From Chamaecrista fasciculata (Eukaryota > Streptophyta > Magnoliopsida > Fabales > Fabaceae), in the NCBI GenBank assembly GCA_003254925.1, contig QANZ01002954.1, forward strand, positions 1 to 64,000: 64,000 nt of DNA. Direction: 5' to 3'. This document shows positions 53,868 through 64,000 of this stretch, piece after piece. Both the position numbers and the translations under genes were made by a program. How positions within the stretch are numbered: the first letter of the stretch is position 1; the number at the start of each line of letters is the position of its first letter. The notes below the pieces were generated by a model. The model was not told the origin of the DNA, searched no databases, and worked only from the letters and a program-made list of their open reading frames with translations.

Positions 53868-54349
53868 GGTAAAAATGTACTTTTGGTCACATAACCTTTG
53901 TTCAGGTTTCAATTTGGTCTTATATCTTTTATGCTGCATTTTCTTTATCACATATCTTTTGGTCAGGTGCAGAATTGGTTCATATCTTTTTTTATTGTAG
54001 ATTTGGTTACATATCTTTTATGTTGCATTTTGTCACGTATCTTTTAGTCAGGGGCAAAATTGATCCATATTTTTTGTTGTTGTACTCATATCTTTATAAA
54101 AAGTTTCACCGTTAGTCTCACAATGTGAAACCGTTTGCAAAGATATGAGACCAATTCTATAACCTAATCAAAAGATATGAGATCAAATTTACAACCTGAC
54201 CAAAACATATGCGACCAAAAGTATAACAAAAATTATACGGGACTAAATTGATACCTGAATAAAATATATAGGACAAAAAATATAACAAAAAATATGGGAT
54301 CAAATTGAAATTTAAGCAAAAGATATGAGACTAAAAATGTATTTTGATC
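53868..54349. mobile_element. MULE-like foldback element (family C) upstream of CASPL
   Basis: The left GGTAAAAATGTACTTTTGGT and right ..CTAAAAATGTATTTTGATC are inverted. 'atatctttt' and 'aaaagatatgaga' modules run through both arms, meeting near 54110. No clear target duplication. Confidence 0.55.
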
Positions 54350-55625
54350 ATTTTGTTTTTATCAATTTTATTTGTGTGTAGTGTATGAAAACGAGCGGCT
54401 GCAGGCTAAAAGCCTTGGATCTAACGATCATTCCACATGACGTACCGTCCTAACTACAAAGTGAATTGAAGAATGAGTCGTCATGTGCTTTAAATTATCC
54501 GAATGTTTCTTCATTTCTGAAAAAACAAATATTAATTTGATAACATTTATACTCTCGTAAAAGAATGCAAACTAATACCTACCATTAAAGGGGTTATTAA
54601 TGACTTCTCTAACAGCTATTCGGACGGTTTGGATGATTTGATGCTCTATTATTATTTTTTTTTTTTCTGTTTAAGAGAACTAACACAAATGGCCTCTTTG
54701 GGATCTCAACCCATTTCATGTGGTGAAATGAGATGAAATGATAGATTGATGTTTGGGTGGTTTGAGAGAAAATGATGTTAAATATGATGTGAAATTATAA
54801 AAATGGTATGTAATGATTGTGGTTGGTTGAAATAGGTTGATGGAATTGGTAAGAAATAATGAAATGAAATTGAGATAATAAAATAAAATGATAGGTGTTT
54901 GGTTGTGATTTGAATGGAATAATATGGAAATGAAATCTTGGAATTTGTGCTAATGATAAATTTTGGAATGGTGGTTTGAGGTCTATTTCAAATGAGATGA
55001 TGAGACCAAAATGCAAATAACATGAGAATTATTGTAAACATACAATTCGGTCCATAGTTTTGTATCGATCTAATGAATCAGTCCTTAAAATTTGTAAATT
55101 ATAACTCCGGGGTCCGTAGGAAATCGCAATCATCAATGATCGAGTTTGTTTCTAAAATTTAATAACCAAAAAACAAAGTGACGGATCAAAATATTAATAA
55201 GGAAAATGAACGATAAATTTATCTCCAACTTGTGAAATTAGAAGATTTTGGATATGAAAATATAATAAGAAAAATAATTTGAAGACCAAAATGAAACTAA
55301 TTTCATAGTTTGAGAATAAAAATAGAAGCAGTTTTAGGACCCCAAATGGAATTGATCCCATAGTTTAAGGACCAAAATGCCTACAAAAGTAAAGATAATA
55401 ATTTTTTTTTTATTTTTTGCAAAACATGTAGTAACGATAATATAGGAAGATTGTACCTAAAAAAATTGAGGGATTGAATTGTATATTTTAGTCCAAAAAA
55501 ATAGAGTAAGGTTGAAATAAGATGATTTTAGTCCAGAAATAATTTTAGGACGCAAACGAAACTGATCTCATAGTTTGAGGACCAAAATGCCAATAATGCC
55601 AACAAAAGGGAGATAATAAATTATT
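54350..55625. other. Intergenic DNA with MITE-like and MULE-like fragments
   Basis: 54692-55015 has 'ggcctctttgggatctcaa..' at one end and 'gaggtctatttcaaatgaga' at the other, a possible old Harbinger-type MITE. 55040-55590 repeats 'tttgaggaccaaaatg' modules without a mirrored arm. No gene was found. Confidence 0.35.
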
Positions 55626-56821
55626 GGCAAAAGTATTGTTGGTACCCCTAACGTATGGAGTCATTTCCAGTTATACCTCCAATATTTTTTTTTTTTTGTC
55701 AATTATACCATCAACGTTTCACATTTGAGTTAATTATACCTTAACCCCTAGCACTATTAATGAAACTAACAGATTTAGCTAATGTGACATTTTTTTTTCT
55801 GTTTTAAGGTTCTTGATTTTTCATTATTTAGAAATCCTCCATTCTCTCAGGATTTTTCTTTCACACAAGTCCTAAACTAATTACATAATAGCCCAGAATG
55901 TTTGTAATCTTTAACAAACACGTCCTTAAAAGTCATTAACAACCACACTTCAGATGATCTCTTCGATGACCCTTGTTTGTGTCAAAATATTCTCCGAAAT
56001 ATAATAATGCCTATTGATCCCTCTCGTCAAAGTCACACCCATCAAAGAAAAAGATGAAGAAGAACAATAAGAGGAAAAATTGACTTTAAATCCAAAACCC
56101 CAACTCTTTTATTCCTCTCTAACAATCGTAGATGCATACAAACTCGCCTCCATTTCTTGTGAATTGTGAATGGATTCTTACCCTACTCCAACACTCTCCC
56201 ACATCATCACCGTCGTCGTCTACTCTATCCATGTTTTCGTCTTTTTCGCTATCGTCCTCAGCTTTTTGATCCCCTCTGAATTACGTTGTTCTCATCCCTT
56301 TTCCTTTCCTTACAACCGCCTCCCTCACCCATCTTCTATATTTTGCTTCTCTCTCCAAAGAGGTTTTGAAGTTAGTTTACTTTTCAATTTCAACGACCAC
56401 GATGGCGCCGCCACTAAAGATTGTGTTAACGCCGGTAGCAAGAGCTGTTGGTATTTATGCTCGATTTCTCTATATTCGAGGCTCACCGGCGAGTTTGTTT
56501 GTGGTTACCAAAACTATAATAAACAAAGGGGAGAGATTTTTTGGAATTCTCAATTGCAAGGACCAGTTCGTTAAAATAATAAACATTATGGATTGTTCTG
56601 TAATTAGTTAAGGACTCGTGTGAAAAAAAAAATCCTGAAAGAATGGAAAATTTCTAAATAATGAAAACTTAAAAACCTTAAAACAAAAAAATGTCACATG
56701 AGCTAAATCCGTTAGTTTCATTAAGAGTTAGGAATTGAGATATGATTGACTCAAATGTAAAACATTAAAAGTATAATTGAAAATGACCCCATACATTTGG
56801 AGTACCAACAATACTTTAGCC
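55626..56821. mobile_element. MULE-like element with long arms and possible cargo
   Basis: The ends GGCAAAAGTATTGTTGGTAC and ..GTACCAACAATACTTTAGCC are inverted. The arms run about 300 bp (to about 55930 and about 56540), including the mirrored ATTAATGAAACTAACAGATTTAG block. The centre (about 56040-56540) is GC-richer and CT-rich, with two overlapping open frames (56170-56574 and 56402-56611). It may be captured gene sequence but I do not recognise it. No clean 9-bp duplication was found. Confidence 0.6.
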
Positions 56822-57432
56822 AATTACTTTTATAAGAGAGTCAACAAACAAGTTCAAATCAAATTTTAAAAATGAACAATTTGTTCCACAATCAAGCAAA
56901 TGAAATTTATTATATCATTCTCATACAAATGAAGTTCATTATATCATTCTCTTTCTCTATCCAATTAGTATCATTAATAAATAAGGTCAAACCCAACCAT
57001 CAAATTTAAAGCATGATAATTTGTAAGACCAATTTTGCAATATATAAGGTCACATCAAAATTTACCCCAAACATGGGACCAAAAACATAACTTGACCTTA
57101 GTTGATTATATAGACTCGGATACCATAAACCCTCAAAACCGTATATAATAAGTATAGATAATGCAAATGCTGCGTCAAGACTCAAGACTCAGGAAGTTGG
57201 CTATTTTTATGTCCTCCTTTTGTTGCAATATATATTTACAGGTACCAGAATTCAAACAGCACCCTTTTTCTGGCCAAAAAGAACAGAATAGCACCTCTAA
57301 AATAGTGTACAATTTTGGTTGAGACAAAAGACGTACACAATTTGACAAACGCTAAAAAAAAAAAAAAATCTTACACAAGCTCCCAGCACAATAAAGCTAG
57401 ATTCTGGCTACATGCCCCAATATGAACAAATA
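56822..57432. other. 3' flank of NRDE2-like gene
   Basis: No gene. 56983-57098 is a small MULE-like remnant (GGTCAAACCCAACC.. to ..CATAACTTGACC). A run of As at 57354-57368 lies near the expected transcript end of the minus-strand gene. Confidence 0.35.
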
Positions 57433-60400
57433 TTATGACTCTTGCAAAAGGATCTCATAAATGTCTGTTCTCAGATTCAGTTCCTTATCTCGCATAACTT
57501 CTTGGAGATCTGATAGCTCTTTTGCAGTTAGAACAGGGTTCAGTTTGAGAAAGCCATCCAGCCATAGATTTTTGGACCTGGTAACAATATTCACCCGCCA
57601 AAAAAACAAGAAATTAGTAATTATTAGTAATTAGCAATAACTAATAAGCATATCAGAAAAAGGCGATCCAATACATGCTAGGGTTAGTTTTGAGAGTCAA
57701 AATTATCTTCAGTTTGTTGCTAGGGTACAAGAGGCATTTTAATAAGTTTGAGTAATTAATAATCAAGTCCCTCTTGTAAACATGCATAAATGTGCATGTG
57801 ATGTTTAGATGACATTGTTTGATAACATTGTTTTTTTAAATTGGTCTTAGAATTCAAAACATCAAAAACTATTTTTAAAATCTAAAAAACATAAAACTAC
57901 TGGAAGATGGTCTGAACACCCAAGCCAATTTTAATAAGTTTTTAAATATGGGAATCAAATAGCCCCTAAATCCTTTTGTCTACTAAATTTTTGTCTCTAT
58001 TTTCTCTATTTATAGTTTACTTTACATATTTTATTCAGTTTACAACAACAGTGCCTCAATTCTTTATTATAAATTTTAACAAAATTTAAAATTATATTAG
58101 ATTTGTCATTAACTTTTAATTGGTATCTTTAACAAAAGCATCAAATTGATTATATCTTTTAAAGACTAAATTAAGACATATCTCATCTTTCAAGGACTAA
58201 GTCATTAATTTACTCATTAATTTTTTTTGGTTGATATCATGCTTAGTAAACAAGCTCAATTGGTCCATTAATAACTAACTATGGAAACAAGCAAAGATAG
58301 AACATGTTAGCATCAATTGATCCATATAGCCGACTTCACCTAGTGGGAAAAAGCTTTGTTTGTTGTTTTTATTTATATCGTGCTTAGTAGACAAGCTCTT
58401 ACCAGGGACAAGCATGGATAGCCCGGAAGAAAATGCGTCTAGCTGCAGACAGATCATGTGCAATATTCATCTCATACATAAGGTAGCAACGCCAGAGTAC
58501 AACTGAGCTGCAAAGCCTATCATTACCCAATGCCTTTTCAAATAACCCACGGATTCTGTGTTGGGAGCCATTTCTAGACATCTCAAATGACAATGCAAAA
58601 AGCCAGAGAACAACCGATGGTTTCCTGGAAATGGAAGAAATTAATTATAACTGGTTATCTTAGTGAAAAGAATTGGCACAAGTGGCGGGGAAATTTTTCG
58701 TTCTAATACATGTCTTAATGCTGAGAACAGAAAATCTGACGTCCAACAATATGACAGGCCTTGTAGAAAACAAACGTAAAAAACAAAGGGATCCAGAGGA
58801 AGATGTGAGAAGCTCTCTTCTGTGCAGCAAAAAGGTCTGTGAAAGGACTTTGTAGCTAGAGTAGAGATTTGAGGTATTTCTCTTCTAGGTGTACACTCTT
58901 TTAGCACCTTATTCCTTTCTTACCCTAATTTCACCATATTGACCACCATCTATTATTGAAATTAAAACAATTCTAGATAGCCAAAAAAGAAAAATTCGAA
59001 TTAAAGAAACAAAAGTATTCTCAATTTTATGATATGTTCTTGGTATGAAAGGAAAGTGGACTGCATAAAAATTACTGCACTAATTTTTGCTAGCTCAAAG
59101 CATCTCTTTTCTATGTTCCATTTAGACTGGGCTCCATAAGATGTATTAACAATTTCATATCGCTTGTTGGATAAAACTAACAAAGGATTTAAACCAACTT
59201 TCAACTCCTTCTGTTTCATTCTTTCTATAAATTTCATTCTTTTTAAGAAAACCTCAAGGTACATGTTTTAACAAAATCATAGAAGTATATTAATAACAAA
59301 TATAGTCTTACTTGTTACAAGTGTCATCTAGCATCCAGCGCAATTTATTTGATGTTGTGTAAAGATGGCCAACCTCTACTAAACCTTTAAGAAGTTCTGG
59401 ACTGAATGGATATATCTGGAGGCCCTGAGAGATGGACTCCCAAACTTTAGCCAAACTTGATTGCTTCTGATGTCTCTGAAGCATCCTTATATAATAGTTG
59501 AACAAATGCTCAAGTTGATAACTATGGCTTCTCCTTTCTTCAGATTGCAAACATCAACAAAAACACAATAAGCAACATATTGACATGAAATATAGCGTCA
59601 ATACTTATGCTGCGATATATATCACTATTATCTCCATTAAAACAATTGACATAGCTTATATGACAACAGCCTTCATATTTTTCTCTTTTTAAAGATGAGT
59701 AAAGAGTTTGCCAAAGGAGAGAAAGAATAAATTAGTGAATTATAAAATGCCACTATATGATATGACAAAGTCTAGAGATGATAACATATGGTAAACTATC
59801 TGGGTCCTTTCAAGCTAAAAATATTTAATGGTCCACAGGTCAGAAGACGAAATGGATAAAACTTCATATAACATCAGGAGGAAAAGGCATGACTTACTGC
59901 ATCAGGTGGCAACAAATGCTAAACAATTATATAAACTAGTATTGAAAGGTTCTTGGTCGTGTGTAGGATTTCTTTGCAGACTTCATTCAAGAGACTCTTT
60001 CACATCCTGAGTTTGATCATTTCCCAATCCTAGTCAAGCAGTTGAAGTGGGGTTCAACAATGTTTCAGTTTGAAAACAAAGGGATTCAACGCCATCATTT
60101 TTTAAATGAAGAAACCTGGTGGTATTAGTGTTTTGTCATAGGGTGGCAAGGACTTAAGTTTATATTTAAGTTGAAGCTTGTGAAGTAGAGTTTGGAATTG
60201 GGAGATTTTGGAGATATTATGATTAGGAAGAGGGGTTTTCTTAAGGAATTAGTTTTTGGATAGGCTCTAAAACATCTTTTAGCGGAGGATCGGAAAGTAC
60301 ATAGATTAAGAAACGAGCTAGATGAAATTCCTTTTTTTTCTTAGATGAATAACTTGATGAACTTAATACAAAGGAAATCAGTAGGAGGCAAAAGTGTAGA

Positions 60401-63382
60401 GTAAAATGGGCTAATCAAAGGGGAATTGAACTCTAAATCTTTCTGAAATATGGTGTCGGTAAACAATGACACACCAGAAACCATAGAAGGATAATGTTTT
60501 CTTGTAAATTTTAGAATACTACAAACAGTAACCAGAGACATGTAACAACTTGGGCAACATCGAATGTTCACTGTAGTGATGACCCTAATAAAATAACCAG
60601 AGGGACTCAATGGACAACACAAAGAAGGATTAGCTAGGATATGTGTGAAGATAATAAAAAACACCATGAGAAGATGTCTCTAGCTCTAGTTCAGTATGAG
60701 TAAATGGACACACAAGCACATCGAAAAAATATTTCTCAATTGAAGTCAGGATTGAAGATCTGACTTGTGAACGAAAGGGAAGGAGTTACATTTGAAAACT
60801 TAGGAAAAGAATTGTTATTTCAAAATATAAAGGTGCAGTCGCATTTATAGATACAAGGGCCAAAAGGAGAGGATCAATCAGATTCCTTGATTCAAGGACA
60901 TTTACAACCTAATACAATCATATGAAAAACAACTATCACCTAATGAGAAAAAATTGGTAATTATCTCAATTGAAGTAATCATCATGCTAAATCCTATTGG
61001 GATCATGTGTTGCAAAAAATAAAAGTATGAAATTTAAGCTGGAAAGGGGCCTACTTTACTTTTGGTGGGCAAATCACTTTAATTAGAATTCCTAGTCAAG
61101 TATTTTTGTGCAATCTTTGTTTAAGACACCGGTGGTGGTTGCTAATAAGAAAGAAGCTTACAAGTCTGGAGAGGGTGAAAGTAAAAAAACATCACTTGGT
61201 TCCTATGAAGCATAGACACTAACACGGGAACCAGGACACGACATTGACACACATAACAACACACCAAATTCTTAAAATAACATGACACGACACAGTATAT
61301 ATTTATATATATACATATTTAATTCCAACCAGAGACAATTAAAGATCCATAAATTTTGATGAAAAATTTAAAATTACAATATTTATTTATGACATGTCAC
61401 ATGTTTCTTTTTCTATTTTTTGTACAAGTGTCAGACACAAATACGTGTCTAAACGATGATACTCTCTCAAAATGAAGTGTTTGTGATTCATAGCTGGGTT
61501 CATTGGGATTCTAGAAGCTCAACAAATGGGTTGGAATGCTCATTTTGATTTGGAGCTACTCATGCTAGCCCCTAAAAGTTTCTCTCCTAGCTATATCTTT
61601 CACTTGTTTGATTTCTTTACAACTCAAATGGTTCTCATTTCTAGGTCCCAAGGGAACATTGGATAAGGAATTCCTTAGATCTTCCATTTGTCTTTTTCAG
61701 TTTTGCATAATGCCCAACTCTGATTTTTTTCAACAATCAAAGTAATGACTCTAATTGGGATATGGAACTTCCACTTTTCTAGAAATAATAGTTGCTGATG
61801 ATCTTGCCTTGTTGGAATCAGGGGTGATCATAGGCTGGGTAGATTCAGCTAACCCAACCCTAGTCCAGTCCTTTCAAAAAAAATTAAGGCCAAGTCTAAG
61901 ACTGATTCGGGATAGGTCCCATGTTGGGTGTTTTGGCCCAACAGATCTCAGCCTCGGATATCTTCATTTTTTATTTTTAAAAAAAATTCAAATATTTTTA
62001 TCATGTAAAATATACAATATATGAATGTATGTACAATTCTCTTTTTATTGATTATAAATTTAAAACAAAACATAAATTTAGTTTTAAATAAATGTATTTT
62101 TTAAATTAATATATATGTTAAATTTAACCTTTTATTGATGTAAAATTCATAATACTTATGTATAATTACTTTTTACATTAATATATATGGGTTAAAATTG
62201 AAAAAAAATATATCTAAATTAAGAATAAGAAATTCAAAGGTAGTCTACATTGAATTTATGCAAATTATTTAAAAAAAAAGACCTGGTTTTGGCCTAGGGG
62301 GCATTAGCCCTACAGGCCCAGCCTGATTAAAACCAGGCCATGGTCTGACCCATGTACATGGAAATTCTTACCCCACTCCAGTTTTCTTTTCTGCCCAACA
62401 GGAGGATTTGAAGTCTGGATATTTCAGGTCTGAATAAAACTCACAATCAATCTGCACTTCCTTTGAATAATTTTTTAATGGAAAACCAAAGCTCTCTTAA
62501 GGGATAAGGCCTTTTGTTTGGAATGCAGTCTTTAATAGCATTAATACAAATGATCTACTATAAAATCTAAGGCCGAATAATAGATGTTTGTCTGATAAGT
62601 TTTAGAAGTTCAGACAATCAATCATCTATTTCTACATTATTAAATAAGTAACCTGGAAGGTTTGAGGTTGTTAGGCACCTATAATGGGATTTGGGTCTGT
62701 ACATCTATTTTACAGGTGTTTTTATTTTTAGCCATTGTTTACAGATTTTGGGCGGAGGAAGGAGCAAAAAGTGATATGGTAGTGTGCTGCTTTTGCAAGA
62801 TTATTTGCTTTTTGGCACTACTTTTAGAGAATCATTTCTATAGGTGGCATCGACATCCCTTATGAATATGGGATCAGATTGGAAGTCTTTTTTGGGTTAA
62901 CAAGCCATTATCTTTCTTTTCCTTTTCTTTTATCTGAACTCTTGTTCTCTTTAAGTATTGTCTATCTTCTCTTCAATTATTTTTTTCTATTGAGAAAATT
63001 ATAAAACAAATTAGAATAAAGAATCATCACCTGGAAGCACCATTGCAAATGCCTGATCCAAAACATCAACACCCGCATTCCATCCAGATGTAAGTTCCTC
63101 GAGCAATGCAGCTGAACATATCAGAGCTACAGATTGATCATCGATTATACCACGAACCCAAGATGATCGTACTGCTCTAGTTCTTTCTTTTAACCCTTGT
63201 CGTGCCCTAAGAAGTTGCAAACTTGATGGTTGACCTTTGAATGGGCTGTATTTTGCGCCACTTCCAAAGCACGACAATATATGCATTGCACGAAATGAAG
63301 GTTCATGATCATCATCAGACTTAGTAGCAAGCTCTACCTCAGCATACCAGAAATATAGAAGAGAAGCAATTGATTGCAGTTC
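57433..63382 (-). CDS. NRDE2: NRDE2 homologue, C-terminal exons (partial)
   Basis: Four exons on the minus strand: 63382-63031, 59537-59312, 58624-58403 and 57577-57433, with GT-AG borders and compatible phases (1, 2, 2), give 314 aa ending ..RTDIYEILLQES. Blocks ERRSHSYQLEHLFNYYIRML, YPFSPELLKGLVEVGHLYTT, LWLFALSFEMSRNGSQHRIR, RRIFFRAIHACPWSKNLWLD and KELSDLQEVMRDKELNLRTD match the conserved end of plant NRDE2, an alpha-helical repeat (HAT/TPR-type) nuclear protein. In other organisms it acts with the MTR4 helicase and exosome in RNA surveillance, and in plants it is linked to small-RNA processing. The first exon here starts at an acceptor (GAATAG), so upstream exons lie past the window. Intron 63030-59538 carries LINE and hAT insertions. 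No break in frame was seen. Confidence 0.88.
57578..58402. other. NRDE2 last intron
   Basis: It contains a fragment (about 58015-58215) with 'aaaagactaaatt' and 'tttcaaggactaagtcattaatttact' that matches one arm of the family D elements. Otherwise AT-rich. Confidence 0.35.
60003..60500 (+). mobile_element. Degenerate LINE ORF2 fragment in NRDE2 intron
   Basis: In shifting + frames, HPEFDHFPIL..WGSTMFQFEN..ETWW (60003-60120), GWQGLKFIFKLKLVK (about 60140-60190), HRLRNELDEIP (about 60303) and NGLIKGELNSKSF (about 60398) appear in order. These match the endonuclease end and the linker before reverse transcriptase of plant L1-type LINEs. Stops and frameshifts are frequent; no RT catalytic motif remains. 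Orientation is opposite to NRDE2. Confidence 0.6.
60501..61194. other. NRDE2 intron DNA, possibly more LINE remnant
   Basis: It follows the LINE fragment and may be its decayed continuation, but no convincing motif is visible. No other feature. Confidence 0.3.
61203..61493. mobile_element. hAT-type MITE (ATGAAGCATGGACAC family) in NRDE2 intron
   Basis: The ends CTATGAAGCATAGACACTAA and ..AGTGTTTGTGATTCATAG are inverted. Flanks CTTGGTTC (61195-61202) and CTGGGTTC (61494-61501) match at 7 of 8 positions. The interior follows the family order but carries a small insertion near 61320-61345. Confidence 0.75.
61821..62376. mobile_element. Eroded hAT-like element in NRDE2 intron
   Basis: The left GGGGTGATCATAGGCTGGG and right ..ATTCTTACCCC are inverted-like tips. 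Subterminal 'taacccaaccc', 'ggcccaac' and 'ggcccagcctgatt' blocks are mirrored across an AT-rich centre. No target duplication. Confidence 0.45.
62377..63030. other. NRDE2 intron DNA, nothing firm
   Basis: It has a short open frame (62662-62865) without a recognised domain and a pyrimidine-rich stretch (62910-62990). The donor of the first visible exon is at 63030-63029. Confidence 0.35.
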
Positions 63383-63800
63383 CTATTCATACAATTAAGG
63401 AAAGAAATCATGAAAAGAAATAGGAAATCAAAAAAATACTCAAAGAAAACATTGATATTGAGAATTTGGATTATAATTTATAAAATTAAATGGAAGTCCT
63501 AAGTGAAGATTCAAACACAACAAATAAACACAATAATTTTGTGTTTTAGCAAAGGCGAGCACTCACAGACAATTATATATGGAATGAAAATATTGGATGT
63601 CAATTTCATATAACAATCATGTCTGCCAAAAACCAGTCAGATATGAGCTAATTTTCGTTTCTACTTAAAGAGTATTTTATATATATAGATAACAGAAGAT
63701 CAATTGACAATGGACAAACTTTCATACTTAATAACATTTTATGACAGTTAAGGATTTATGCTCATCAGAACAACTATTTAATTGCATTGCATTTCCAATT
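63383..63800. other. NRDE2 upstream intron DNA
   Basis: AT-rich intron sequence upstream (on the minus-strand gene) of the exon starting at 63382. No further exon is visible before the window ends. Confidence 0.4.
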
Positions 63801-63802
63801 AA

Positions 63803-64000
63803 GGGCTTGTTTGGGAGTGTTTCTGCTAAGAAAATGGTAGTTGAGAAATGAGATTTCTTTTGAAACGGAATTAATGGAATTTAAAAATGAGTGTTTTCAT
63901 AATGAAATGTGTTTGAATAATTTGTTGTAAATGGGCTTTTTGAGATGTGAAATTATTTAAATAGGTATGTAATGATTGTGGCAAGTAGAGAGAATTGCAT
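63803..64000. mobile_element. Harbinger/Tourist-like element, left end
   Basis: It starts GGGCTTGTTTGGGAGTGTTT after TTAA, the usual form of a PIF/Harbinger terminal repeat with a TAA-type target. The text 'gtgaaattatttaaataggtatgtaatgattgtgg' is also found inside the Harbinger-like copies at 13171 and 38608 and near 54800. The other end is outside the window. Confidence 0.55.

Overview
The window looks like intergenic to genic DNA of a flowering plant, probably a eudicot. It is AT-rich, has long introns, is dense with degenerate transposons, and carries three recognisable nuclear genes with canonical GT-AG introns. There is one 293-base run of N (23878-24170) and isolated single Ns at 4961, 35092, 36703 and 50243 that mostly sit at repeat edges and may be scaffold joins.

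Host genes. (1) An R2R3-MYB transcription factor on the + strand (three exons, 8046-10919, 301 aa) of the MYB52/54/56/105/117-like subgroup, with a pyrimidine-rich leader and inverted-repeat elements in both introns. (2) A CASP-like four-transmembrane protein on the - strand (three exons, 53643 down to 40385, 172 aa). Its 9.6-kb first intron holds a nested stack of a hAT element, a dead Copia retrotransposon with a second LTR inside it, and a MULE-like element split by another insertion. (3) The last four exons visible of an NRDE2 homologue on the - strand (63382 down to 57433, C-terminal 314 aa); its remaining exons lie beyond the right edge.

Mobile DNA fills most of the rest. The dominant class is Mutator-like elements with very long terminal inverted repeats built from 'tttggtccc'-type modules. 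Several have clean or near-clean 9-bp target duplications (3079-3523, 32587-33433, 33666-34865, 41806-42058). Two are Pack-MULEs with host cargo: one carries a piece related to splicing factor SF1/BBP, the other carries a BKI1/MAKR-like fragment in both arms as an inverted repeat. hAT-type elements with 8-bp duplications occur at 14947-15499, 27849-28176, 37750-38158, 44386-45157 and 61203-61493. There are also two Harbinger-like elements, two Helitron-type 3' ends, two SINE-like units, LINE fragments, a truncated Copia end and Ty3-like LTR pieces.

Less ordinary stretches are: a short run of small AT-rich ORFs after a tRNA-Met primer site (16420-17525) that resembles the 5' part of an endogenous pararetrovirus; a chimeric pseudogene (22023-23673, - strand) joining a profilin piece to an unrecognised gene; and several minisatellites (61-bp, 37-bp, 63-bp, 60-bp and about 130-bp units). 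No tRNA or rRNA gene and no CRISPR array was seen.
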